A stretch of 64,000 bases of DNA from Acidobacteria subdivision 2 bacterium RH1 MAG20 (GTDB taxonomy: Bacteria > Acidobacteriota > Terriglobia > Terriglobales > Acidobacteriaceae), in NCBI GenBank assembly GCA_002197545.1, contig NFUO01000160.1, forward strand, positions 57,904-121,903, read 5' to 3'. The position numbers and the translations under genes are program-made. Position 1 is the stretch's first letter. Every line of letters begins with the position of its first letter. The notes beneath the pieces were generated by a model. The model had not been told where the DNA came from. It saw only the letters and a list, made by a program, of their open reading frames with translations, and ran no database searches. Below are positions 36,948-45,745 of the stretch, in pieces.

Positions 36948-37059
36948 ACGTATTCCGTTCCTTAGGCGGTGTGCCCGGAACGCCTACGCCCGAGTCACAC
37001 GGGTCATGCGGCGGTAATCTGTGGTGAAGGCTCCAGTCTCAGGAGTCCGGATTCGAGAG

Positions 37060-37281
37060 CTAATTTTGCATTTCAGACAGATGAACAGTGTATTGGTAGC
37101 TTTTTCCGGCCTCGATCACGATCATGCGCTTGTTCTCTTTTGAGATTGAAATGCGGATCATCGCCTCGCCATACCCATGTTTAAGGATGTCATGGAGAAC
37201 CTCATTGAGCTTGGTAGTGAATCGGCGATATTCGGATTGGACGAGATAGTTGTCCGTGAAAATGTCGGATTGTTCGCTCAC
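37060..37281 (-). CDS. Small hypothetical protein
   Basis: 73 residues from the GTG at 37281, which has GGGAGG six bases upstream. The sequence is a mixed helix/strand domain (SEYRRFTTKLNEVLHDIL, then ISKENKRMIVIEAG). Not recognised. The longer reading from 37341 lacks a ribosome site. Confidence 0.5.
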   Translation of the reverse strand: MSEQSDIFTDNYLVQSEYRRFTTKLNEVLHDILKHGYGEAMIRISISKENKRMIVIEAGKSYQYTVHLSEMQN

Positions 37282-37514
37282 CTCTGCCTCCCGCGACTTG
37301 CATAGTGTGTGCCGTTTCTCGTTAACTTCATTCCAGCACAAGAATGGTCCACCAAATTACCGAATCGGAACAGCCGGAATTTCGGTAATTGTGTAAGCCA
37401 CAGAAGCCTTGTCGTAAGGGGATAATCAAGCCCGAATACGTTCGTGTAGACATTGATTTTCGAAACATCTTCGTGTGCCAAAGAGATTTCAAGAGCATGC
37501 GTGAAGGTGAGAAC

Positions 37515-38543
37515 ATGCCACGTCCACTCAAGAAATTATTTTTCGTCAAACCTGCCCGAGGACGCCCGGGAAAGAATGCGTTCTGTACAAATCTCGATTC
37601 GGCGGAGAACTTCGCTTGGCTAACGGAGCATAAACAGGAAATCGCCAGAATCAACTACAGCCCATTGGCGTGGTATGTCCAGGCTGAAGTTCGTAGATGG
37701 TGGGTGTATTACTGGGAGCTCTGTGTTGATTGGTGGAAGGACAATCCTGATTGGTATCCAGAATTTCCTTGGTTCAGGCGTGTGAACAGATTCGGTGATT
37801 TGCCCGCAGAAGATGGAAAAGTGTATTTGACGCGCGGATTCAAGATGTTAAGGGAGAATCCCTTGGTGACCCCGTCTAGCATAGAGGGTCATGGATTGCA
37901 CCTGGAAGAGATTGGCGACTTGAGCTGGTTTTTTCGATCTGCACATCAAAGGCATATAGGAGAGATGCCTGATATTCAGTACTTATATGAGCATGTGAGA
38001 TTTCCAGACATCGAATACACCTACCTTAAGATCGCGAACGACATTCCGATTGACGATCTCGGAAAAGTAGTTGCTGCGTTCCAGCATCGACATACGCCTT
38101 CCAAATGGAAGGAAAACTTCGAGATGTATCAGACGTACGAGGTTCTAGCACTGATAGATTTGCGCATTGCAGAACTGCTGAGTGGATTACAGTGCTCTCC
38201 TTCTGTTAAAGCGCAGCTGATCTGGGGGAAACTAACCGATAACAAGAGGACAAAGTCTATTCAGTCGCGCCATCGTGCAAAAACCTACTTTTCTGCTCGG
38301 GATCTACAAACAACTGCAACGGTGCAAGCAAAGAACTTTCTCTCTGAGAAGTCAGCGTGGGGCATAGAACGACGATCTCAAGCGACTCGTGAGTTGTTAA
38401 CCTTATGGCAGCGTGGGGAACATAGTCAGTTTTCTTTAACTGATGATGAGGCGAGAAAGTTGTATTTGCAGTTTGAGGCTCCGAGTTCTGTTTGCGTTCG
38501 TGGAACCGAGTACGCATTGCCTCCGGGATACCATTGGGATTAG
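37515..38543 (+). CDS. Unknown protein, Trp-rich N-terminal half
   Basis: 342 residues from the ATG at 37515, preceded by AAGGTGAG; starts at 37389 and 37497 are possible but weaker. The N-terminal half is unusually rich in aromatics (RRWWVYYWELCVDWWKDN, DWYPEFPWF), the middle has a conserved-looking HLEEIGDLSWFFR, and the C-terminus is basic. There is no signal peptide or membrane segment. I do not recognise the family. It lies between the serine and tyrosine recombinases, and its stop codon is inside the dyad at 38534-38574. Confidence 0.7.
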   Translation: MPRPLKKLFFVKPARGRPGKNAFCTNLDSAENFAWLTEHKQEIARINYSPLAWYVQAEVRRWWVYYWELCVDWWKDNPDWYPEFPWFRRVNRFGDLPAEDGKVYLTRGFKMLRENPLVTPSSIEGHGLHLEEIGDLSWFFRSAHQRHIGEMPDIQYLYEHVRFPDIEYTYLKIANDIPIDDLGKVVAAFQHRHTPSKWKENFEMYQTYEVLALIDLRIAELLSGLQCSPSVKAQLIWGKLTDNKRTKSIQSRHRAKTYFSARDLQTTATVQAKNFLSEKSAWGIERRSQATRELLTLWQRGEHSQFSLTDDEARKLYLQFEAPSSVCVRGTEYALPPGYHWD

Positions 38544-38574
38544 ACTGCCGGCCGACACATCAGTCTAATCCCAA
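38534..38574. repeat. Perfect 14-base inverted repeat at a gene end
   Basis: TTGGGATTAGACTG (38534-38547) and CAGTCTAATCCCAA (38561-38574) flank a 13-base GC-rich loop. The left arm includes the last codon and TAG stop of the preceding gene. There is no T-run, so it is not a classical terminator. It could be a recombination site or a partial duplication of the gene end. Confidence 0.7.
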
Positions 38575-38714
38575 TATGGTGTTCAGAGCATTCCAGCATA
38601 AAGCGGAATTTGTACGGACGTGGCAGTGCAGCAGGCCGGTGCTGAATGCAACAAATTCTGCCAGCCAGTGCAACGCTATGCTGCCTAGCGGAGTGCTAAA
38701 ACGTTGCAGCAGGT

Positions 38715-39503
38715 TTACTTGCCGTACTGCATCTTAACCTTCTTCCCGCTCGGGTAGACGGTGCCCTTTTGATACCCCCCTCGCGAGGAGGTGAGCGTAC
38801 GGTGACATTCCCTTCTTTCCGATGGGCTCGCATGGCCTATGCTAGCTGTAGTAATTGAACGGATCGAGGGTCGACGAACATGGCGAAACAGGACGAAGTG
38901 CTTTTCTGGATGGAAAAAAGTGAAGTGCTGCTCATAAAGAAGCTTTTGCAACACTTGGCATAGATCCGCACACATCGGAATCTGCCGGCATCGATTGGGG
39001 TTTATATTTGTAATACGAATGCTGCTGCGTTCCAGATCGACATCTTCAACCGACAAACTCAGAAGTTCTCCGATACGTGCCCCCGTGCCATACAGAAGAA
39101 TGATAAATACGCGCATTGTGCGAGAAGGAATGCAAAGTTTCGACTTCTCGTTCGTCGCAGTCGCCTTCAGGAGAATCTTTAATTCCGCCTGCGAATAAAC
39201 ATGTGGTAAAAAACCCTGCCGTTCTTTCGGTCGTATGGGTGGCATGAGCATTTCTGTCACCACTCCACGAGCCGCCCAAAAGTCAAAAAAGCGCTGCACG
39301 ACAAAATACTTTAGCCGCCACGTAGTAGCGTTTGCTAACGAATCATCTAAGAACGTTAAGATTTGTTGGCTCTTCACTTGACCGAGATGAGCATCGCCTA
39401 AGTATCTGCCTAGACTTGTCAGATATTTTTCTCCAGTCTCGAATGCGATGCCTTCTGTATGTTTCCGCAAGACATATTGCTGGACGCCGTAAGTAAATTT
39501 CAC
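38715..39503 (-). pseudogene. Truncated tyrosine recombinase (second of an overlapping pair)
   Basis: 262 residues. The N-terminal core-binding domain and the first catalytic arginine (YGTGARIGELLSL) are present, but the HxxR, H/W and Tyr box at the C-terminus are gone. From about 38800 the frame runs into YQKGTVYPSGKKVKM, which resembles the arm-binding N-terminus of a different phage-type integrase, and then stops. The GTG start overlaps the stop of the complete recombinase at 39500. It is probably inactive for strand cleavage. Confidence 0.75.
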
Positions 39504-40744
39504 CTCAGACCACCCAAGCTAAAGGACGCCACCTCTTCAAGAGAATCTAGGTCATACTTTGCATAAATACTCACAGAATTCAGGTCACGATGCCCGAGAA
39601 AATCCGCAATGTCCCGCAACGATGAACCCTTGCGCAACAGCTCGGTCGCGCAGGCGCGGCGAAGACTGTGTGCGCCGAATGGTTTTATATCAAGTTTTAG
39701 GCGTTGAGTTCGCCGCATAAAGATTATCCACAGTGTGGCTGGGTGGACTGGCCGATACGGGGGCCTCAAAGTTAAGAAAAGATTTCTAAACGAAGAATGA
39801 GGGCGCCCAAGCTTGAGGTACTTGATAATAATGTTCCCGACCTCGAACTGAATTGGATATTGTTGGACTCTTCCGCGCTTGGCTCGCCTTACGATAAAAG
39901 TCTCATTTACCCAATCAAAATCATCCAATGTTAGATTTACAGCTTCCGAGCTTCGGAGTCCATAGATGGCGCACAGAAATAAAATTGCTGTGGCCCGCAG
40001 GTTTGCTGGTGTCAAAAGGACATCGGTATTCAGCAATTGCCGGACAACTTCCCAAGGCATAATTTTTCGAGAGGTACTAAACCTCGATGATCGAGGGGCG
40101 TGTATCCCTTGAGCGATTCCGGACTGATTCCAACCTCTCATTTTCGCGTAATGAAAAAAGCATCGAAATACTCCGCAAAATGATCCAAGTGTTCTTGGTA
40201 AACACCCTTCGCTTCGCTTGATTTCAAGAAAGTTATCAACATCAGTTAACGAAATCATAGATATCTGGTCATGGCGAGCCAAAGCCCATTTTAGAAATTG
40301 GAGTGTACGAGAGCCATAAGTTCGCGTCGTCCGATGTGACATTCCGCGTGTTGCTTCTAAGTAGTGAACAAATTCTTCAACAATTGTGTTTGTAGGATCT
40401 GAAGTATTGATAGGCAGGCTTATTAGGTTGTGAAACCGTAACCATTTTCGAGCTACATATATAAACGAATCAACCGATGGCTTTCCTTTATAGGTAAGTT
40501 TGTGACATGTATCGGTTATCCAGCGTTGGCTACCTTGTTGAATCTCCGTCATATCGACAACGCGAAGGTCATTAAATTTCATTAATCGCATGATATGTAG
40601 CAGCATCGTTGCGATCCCTTTCACATGAGTCTTGCTGACGCCCTGATCGAGCATATATGACAAATATTGTTCGCGCTCTTTGAGTAGGGGGGCCTCACGT
40701 TGTCTTGATCGTGAACTTTCAAAGGCGAATAGACTTTCTATCAT
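39500..40744 (-). CDS. Tyrosine recombinase/integrase
   Basis: A 414-residue integrase with the full catalytic set: Arg in YGLRSSEAVNL, HxxR in HSLRRACATELL, His in LGHRDLNSVS and Tyr in IYAKYD. It overlaps a second recombinase gene downstream (GTGA). Length and overlapping order resemble elements carrying recombinases in series (RIT type), though only two of three genes would be left. The assignment to that class is an inference. Confidence 0.85.
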   Translation of the reverse strand: MIESLFAFESSRSRQREAPLLKEREQYLSYMLDQGVSKTHVKGIATMLLHIMRLMKFNDLRVVDMTEIQQGSQRWITDTCHKLTYKGKPSVDSFIYVARKWLRFHNLISLPINTSDPTNTIVEEFVHYLEATRGMSHRTTRTYGSRTLQFLKWALARHDQISMISLTDVDNFLEIKRSEGCLPRTLGSFCGVFRCFFHYAKMRGWNQSGIAQGIHAPRSSRFSTSRKIMPWEVVRQLLNTDVLLTPANLRATAILFLCAIYGLRSSEAVNLTLDDFDWVNETFIVRRAKRGRVQQYPIQFEVGNIIIKYLKLGRPHSSFRNLFLTLRPPYRPVHPATLWIIFMRRTQRLKLDIKPFGAHSLRRACATELLRKGSSLRDIADFLGHRDLNSVSIYAKYDLDSLEEVASFSLGGLR

Positions 40745-40869
40745 TCTGGCTACCCCCGCGATCGAACTGGTAGTTCTAAACTCATCGCCATGCGATCTGG
40801 AGTGGATTCCTATTCTATCCCCTTATGCCAGTATCCTGTACTTAGAGATCGCGGTCATGTCAGATTGCT

Positions 40870-41349
40870 ATGAGCTTCAGTCCAGCTCAATCAGGACTGA
40901 TCTCAGGTTCCTTGATTGTTACAGGCGAGGTTACAGGGGCATCCACTACCGTCGCGTTGACCGATACTAGATTTAGTAACCTGGATCCCCTGGCTGGACT
41001 TGATTTCTATCTTCCATTCACGGGCAACTATGGAACGTCAGGAGCGGACATGTCCGGAAATACCAAAATGGAGTGATCTCGGGAGTGGAATTCCCGCACA
41101 ATGGGCAGGAGCGGTTGGCTTGCAGCCAAATGACCAGATCGTTACCGTATCTCACCCCTCTGGGCGACCAGTTCATGGAGTGTGCGCATATTTTCTGGGG
41201 TCGTCGCAACGTTAGTGCCGGTAAATGGTCAAGTGGCTAATGATGGGTCGTCTCTACAAGTCGGTTCGGGCGATACGTTATGCATTCGGGCCACTGTTGT
41301 TGATCCGATTATTGCCGGAGCGTCCTGGATAGTTGTTTCACCTAATTAG
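40870..41349 (+). pseudogene. Decayed gene, secreted beta-domain type
   Basis: The plus strand gives meaningful protein pieces in more than one frame. MSFSPAQSGLISGSLIVTG and LDFYLPFTGNYGTSG are followed by a frame change, and a last piece (LQVGSGDTLCIRATVVDP) ends at the TAG at 41347. The first piece resembles Ig-like repeats of anchor-type surface proteins. It is best read as a frameshifted remnant of an extracellular protein gene; the family is not certain. Confidence 0.4.
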
Positions 41350-41459
41350 TTGAGAACTGATACTTTGGTAAATAACACTTGTTGAAACCACTTATTCGCA
41401 GAATCTAAATGTGTGTGATCCGAGACGATCCGGTGTACAGCCGTCATCATTTGTCTATA

Positions 41460-42803
41460 TTAGACAAGCTCAATGGCTCCTCCCTGAAAATTTGTTAGGT
41501 CAGGGAAGACCCCGGAAATTTGATTCGCGTTCAATCCCATCCAACTTCCAATGCCCGCCGTCATTTGAGTGACTGATGTCGTCGGGATCCAGAGACCTTG
41601 TGTGCCAAGATCGCAACTCCCTCCTAGATCGAGATCGGCGAATGTACCAATAATTCGGCCACCTGAAATACCTCCACCAAGAATCAATTGATGATTCCCC
41701 CACGCATGGTCCGTACCAAGAGTCGCGTTGGATTGCATAGTGCGATTGAAGTCCGAATGGGTGCAAACAAGGACTTGATTTGTGAGACCCGTCTCATCGA
41801 GAGCATTCATAAATGCACCCAGATTTGTGTCAAGGTCAGTTAAGTTCTGAGCATGAGTGGGTATCAATTGCTGATGGCTGTCATAGTTTCCTTGTTTGCA
41901 ATAGAACAGTTGCCGTGTGGCCCCGATGACTGAACGGCCATTAATTATTTGGGCAATCTGCTTCATGGCTGAACCGAAAGCACTACTGGAAAATGCAGCA
42001 TTGGGAGGAGGGCCATAGGCCGCAGCTTGATTTAGGATTGCCTGTTCCGTCATTGCGGAATTGCGTAACTGTGCAACTTGGGAGACCAGCAGATTGTCGG
42101 ATGACAAATCCTGCTGAGCGATGCTCTGGCTCGCTGTTTGTAGGCCAATTGGCACAGCGATGGCCCCTGTCCCTCCCGCCTGTATCGCGATACCTTGCAC
42201 AGTACGTCCAACCGAAAAGGTCGAACTTCCGGAAGCGGACAAAACAGGAGGAAGAGAACCAGATAATGGCGCATAGATATCAGCAATTCGCCCGCCCCAC
42301 CCCGTATCAGGTAAAGCAAGAGTCGTTGCACTCTCCCATTGGGCAATACCAGCCGGGTGAGAAAAGAGCGATCCCGGTTGCAGTGAAACATCCGCTAACA
42401 ATTGTTGTTTTGTCGCACTCGTGACCATCGGTCCGGCATTTGCAACAATTAAGGCCTGTTTCCGATTGAAAACTGCCGCAACGTTCACGAGCGAAGGATG
42501 CAGTCCGACAGTTCCTAAACTGGATTTGTCAGTTCCGTTGAGGGGAATACAGGATGCCTGTGCCAACGCAACGGGGCCTCGAAGGGCTGCATATTGACTA
42601 TAAAAGCTTGTGTTGATTGGCACGACCATATTGTTTCCATCGTTTCCGCCATTTAGAGTAACGAGGACAATGGCCTTATACGAAGACGCGTTCGCTGTCT
42701 GTGCGAATGCCTCATTGCTGAGAATACTTGACCAAAGAGGCATAGTAGCTGCCACCATGCCGGTACAGGTACTAATATTTAGAAATCTACGCCGCGTAAT
42801 CAT
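41460..42803 (-). CDS. DUF1501 domain exported protein
   Basis: 447 residues with a twin-arginine-type signal (TRRRFLNISTCTG). The domain matches DUF1501, a sulfatase-like fold family, with LVTLNGGNDGNNMVVP near the start, GNYDSHQQLIPTHAQNL in the middle and SDFNRTMQSN and GTDHAWGNHQLILGG later. The function is unknown. It follows a DUF1800 gene by 9 bases, the standard pairing of these families, so the two probably act together outside the cytoplasm. Confidence 0.9.
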   Translation of the reverse strand: MITRRRFLNISTCTGMVAATMPLWSSILSNEAFAQTANASSYKAIVLVTLNGGNDGNNMVVPINTSFYSQYAALRGPVALAQASCIPLNGTDKSSLGTVGLHPSLVNVAAVFNRKQALIVANAGPMVTSATKQQLLADVSLQPGSLFSHPAGIAQWESATTLALPDTGWGGRIADIYAPLSGSLPPVLSASGSSTFSVGRTVQGIAIQAGGTGAIAVPIGLQTASQSIAQQDLSSDNLLVSQVAQLRNSAMTEQAILNQAAAYGPPPNAAFSSSAFGSAMKQIAQIINGRSVIGATRQLFYCKQGNYDSHQQLIPTHAQNLTDLDTNLGAFMNALDETGLTNQVLVCTHSDFNRTMQSNATLGTDHAWGNHQLILGGGISGGRIIGTFADLDLGGSCDLGTQGLWIPTTSVTQMTAGIGSWMGLNANQISGVFPDLTNFQGGAIELV

Positions 42804-42812
42804 CAGCTCTCC

Positions 42813-45149
42813 TTAGTGGGCCACGGTATAGTTATCGGCATTTAAAGCGAGAAATATAGCGGACTCTCTCGCAAGCAATGGATCAGTTGTCTGGAGGTTA
42901 GTGCAGTAATTTATGATGAAATTTTGCTCTTCAGTCGACATTTGACCGTGGTATGCAAGATGATTTAGAGCATCTACCAGAGCAGGGATTGTTTTAAAGT
43001 TTTTGTAAAGCCAACCGGCGGTATTCGGTGTTGGAAACCCTCCCTGCAGACCAGTAATCATTCCCCAAAGCAGTTGGGAGCGATTTATGAGGGTAATGTC
43101 ATTCAGTATCTGAAACTCAGGACTGTTAATAGTCGTACCAGGAATTGTATAAGACGGACTAAAGAAACCGAATACTGTGGTGGGAGCGTAGATGCATTCA
43201 CCTATTACGCACGGTAGATACGATGGTTGGGAATCGGTGGCGGTCCAACCAATGATATTCATTGCAAACGTCTCAAAAAGGTAAGGTTCTTGGAGAAATC
43301 CATCCGAGGAAGAGGGAGTGGTGTCACCTAAACGAGCTTCGGGATCGAGCAGGATCGCTCTAATTACGGCCGCCATATTACCTCGAACCCCTCGGCTATC
43401 ATCTTTAAAAATGGTGGCCACTCTCTTCACATAGTCTGGGGATGGATTACTTTTGACCATACGCTGGATGAGGATGCGGCTTACAAAGGGCGGCAGATTT
43501 GGGTGAGCAAATATTGCATCGAGTGTCATTGCTCGATCTTCTGAAGCAGTTTGTCCTGCTGGAAGAATAGTGTTAAATATTTGCTTTTGACCCTTATCGT
43601 GTTGCGATTCATTGGCCACCAATGGAGAACTCCAATCAATTCCATAAAACGTGTAGCCAGGATTTATTGATGGACCCTTTACCCAGCCCGTAAGTGCCCT
43701 ACTTACTTCAAGCACCGTGTCTTCATTGAACGCTGGAATGGGAGTGCCGTCGGATCCAGTCTGAACAGTTCCATCATCATTGAGCATTACTGTCCCAATT
43801 GTGAAGAGCTGAAGTAGTTCTCTCCCAAAGTTCTGATTGGGATGAACGGATGGGTCGCTGGGTGCCGCATTACCTTCCAAATTCAAAAACATCGCCATTG
43901 AAGGGTCGGAAGATATATCTGTTAACAAGTCTCTAAAGTTTCCAGTGGAATCCGCTTCCATTTTTTCTTCAAAAGGAAAATTGGTCACTTGGTAAAAGAT
44001 TCCAGTTCTTACCAAAAAGCTTTGAAGCGCCCATGCCACGCGCATTTGCAGAGGTGCTGTGCCGAGTGCAGCTCTGTTGACAATTGTGATCACTCCCATG
44101 TCAGTTGTCTGATATGGCACTACTGGTAGAGCTTGTTGTTCAGTGATAAACGCATCCATGCCCACTTGTTGCACATGCTGAATTAGATCTGGGCGAGGGC
44201 CAAATCCAGCCTGGGTGAGAAACCGTGCAGCTGCGTCGAATGAGACGGCTGTGGGTGCAATTGGAATTGATTCTTCGGCCAAGACTGTTGATGTCGTCTT
44301 TGAGGAGATGATCATCTGTACTGTGCCGGTGCGCCAGGGCGCTAAAAACCCAGTAGCCGTCATCGATGATCCCGAATTTATAGTGGTAGCTAATACTTGG
44401 CCGTCCAGAGACGCAACCATATCCGTTGTGAAACCGCTACCCGAGATTGCAAGAGTCACTGTGCCCCCGTTCAGAGAAGATGGGGAGATGGATATTGGTG
44501 TTACTGATGCAGCTAAAGACAATGAAGAACTCGTGCTAGCTCCTGGTGCTGGATTACTAACAGAAATTGTTACTGAAGAACTTACAATTCCAGCTACCGA
44601 TATGCTTGCAGTTAAATGCGAGCTGTCGATAAATGAAGTAGTTGTGGCCTGTCCATTTACAAGAACGGTAGCACCCTTTACAAAATTACTTCCGGTTATT
44701 GCAACTTGATTGGTGAAACTATGAAGTATCGTCGGCGATGCACTGCTCAAGACAGGAATCGCATTCAATATCTGAATTGGATATGTAAAGGTTTTATTGT
44801 CTACAACATAAGCAACGCTTATCGTATTTGGTGTTGGGACGATATTAGGTGCATGATATGTTCCATCCGGGTCGATTTGGCCATTTGCGGAACCGCCTAA
44901 AACCATCCACTGTCCACCATTTACAGAAATGCCTTTCTGGGTGGCATTAAGAATTTCTTTGTCATCTGTACGAATTGTTCCGCTCGGTGCCGAAATAATT
45001 ATTGCTTCCGAGGATGATGGTTGATCTTGATTACCAGAGCAACCGGCGAACCCAACTAGTGCGAGCAAAGCGAGACAAACAAGAGCCGAAAAGCTGCTTG
45101 AACAAAATATAGGAAGCGAAAGAAAGGAGCTGCGTTCCGTGATGCGCAT
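42813..45149 (-). CDS. DUF1800 domain lipoprotein with Ig/IPT-like repeats
   Basis: About 778 residues. The N-terminal signal ends in a lipobox (LVGFAGC). Then come Ser/Thr-rich IPT/TIG-type beta domains (ITGSNFVKGATVLVNG) and a C-terminal DUF1800 domain with RFLTQAGFGPRPDLIQHV, NFGRELLQLFTIG and EVSRALTGW motifs. The start at 45149 has GAGG upstream; the GTG at 45161 does not. It forms an operon with the DUF1501 gene. A dyad upstream (45191-45209) may be an operator. Confidence 0.9.
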   Translation of the reverse strand: MRITERSSFLSLPIFCSSSFSALVCLALLALVGFAGCSGNQDQPSSSEAIIISAPSGTIRTDDKEILNATQKGISVNGGQWMVLGGSANGQIDPDGTYHAPNIVPTPNTISVAYVVDNKTFTYPIQILNAIPVLSSASPTILHSFTNQVAITGSNFVKGATVLVNGQATTTSFIDSSHLTASISVAGIVSSSVTISVSNPAPGASTSSSLSLAASVTPISISPSSLNGGTVTLAISGSGFTTDMVASLDGQVLATTINSGSSMTATGFLAPWRTGTVQMIISSKTTSTVLAEESIPIAPTAVSFDAAARFLTQAGFGPRPDLIQHVQQVGMDAFITEQQALPVVPYQTTDMGVITIVNRAALGTAPLQMRVAWALQSFLVRTGIFYQVTNFPFEEKMEADSTGNFRDLLTDISSDPSMAMFLNLEGNAAPSDPSVHPNQNFGRELLQLFTIGTVMLNDDGTVQTGSDGTPIPAFNEDTVLEVSRALTGWVKGPSINPGYTFYGIDWSSPLVANESQHDKGQKQIFNTILPAGQTASEDRAMTLDAIFAHPNLPPFVSRILIQRMVKSNPSPDYVKRVATIFKDDSRGVRGNMAAVIRAILLDPEARLGDTTPSSSDGFLQEPYLFETFAMNIIGWTATDSQPSYLPCVIGECIYAPTTVFGFFSPSYTIPGTTINSPEFQILNDITLINRSQLLWGMITGLQGGFPTPNTAGWLYKNFKTIPALVDALNHLAYHGQMSTEEQNFIINYCTNLQTTDPLLARESAIFLALNADNYTVAH

Positions 45150-45190
45150 ATCGGGCCTCACGGAGAATATCGGACATCGCAGAATAGCCT

Positions 45191-45209
45191 TTACTCTGTC
45201 TCAGAGTAA
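45191..45209. promoter_or_regulatory. Operator-like dyad upstream of the DUF1800 operon
   Basis: TTACTCTG and CAGAGTAA form perfect 8-base arms with a 3-base spacer, 42 bases upstream of the DUF1800 start. Size and position suit a dimeric regulator's binding site. The regulator is not identified. Confidence 0.45.
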
Positions 45210-45354
45210 GACACCATAATCCAATCAACAGTCAAAAGGATTCAATTTCAAGTGGGGATATTCTTTTTGCAGCAACAGACGGCGCAACCGTTTTGCTCTA
45301 TATCACCCATTTCGGGGATATCGCATCGCCAAGGGAATACACATACTCATATAA

Positions 45355-45717
45355 ATGTCATCGATTCAACAGAGAAACAGTCTCGTTGGAATCTTCCTCT
45401 TTATAGGCACGTGGCCATTAAGCACTTCGATTATTACGATTCCTGAATTCCATCCAATTCCGCCAAAGAGAGTCATCCAAGTACAAAGCCCTGGCAATGC
45501 AACGATAATTGCTAAAAGTCTCAGAAAAGACATTGCTGATCATCCCAGCGATTTTATTGTCTTTGAGACCCAAGTTGATGCCAACCAATTCATCATGGAG
45601 CATGAAGAAGAGGTCTTTCGCGAAACCGAACTCAGGGTCATTCTGCGGGGTATCATTGGATATTGGCGAGGCAAAACACTGGTGGTTTTGCCCAGCCTTT
45701 CAAAGGCTATTTGGTGA
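45355..45717 (+). CDS. Hypothetical protein
   Basis: 120 residues with a hydrophobic N-terminal stretch (LVGIFLFIGTWPLSTSIITI) that may be a signal anchor, then a small mixed domain (HPSDFIVFETQVDANQFIM). Not recognised. It lies between the DUF1800 operon and the TonB receptor, opposite in strand to both. It has no clear ribosome site, so it may not be expressed. Confidence 0.4.
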   Translation: MSSIQQRNSLVGIFLFIGTWPLSTSIITIPEFHPIPPKRVIQVQSPGNATIIAKSLRKDIADHPSDFIVFETQVDANQFIMEHEEEVFRETELRVILRGIIGYWRGKTLVVLPSLSKAIW

Positions 45718-45745
45718 TCAACATCAAACTAAGAGACGGGCAATT

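Noticed and set aside
37035..37050. Right attachment site of the island
   Set aside because: Only CTCAGGAG matches the tRNA 3' end, too short to distinguish from chance, and it would leave most of the AT-rich region outside.
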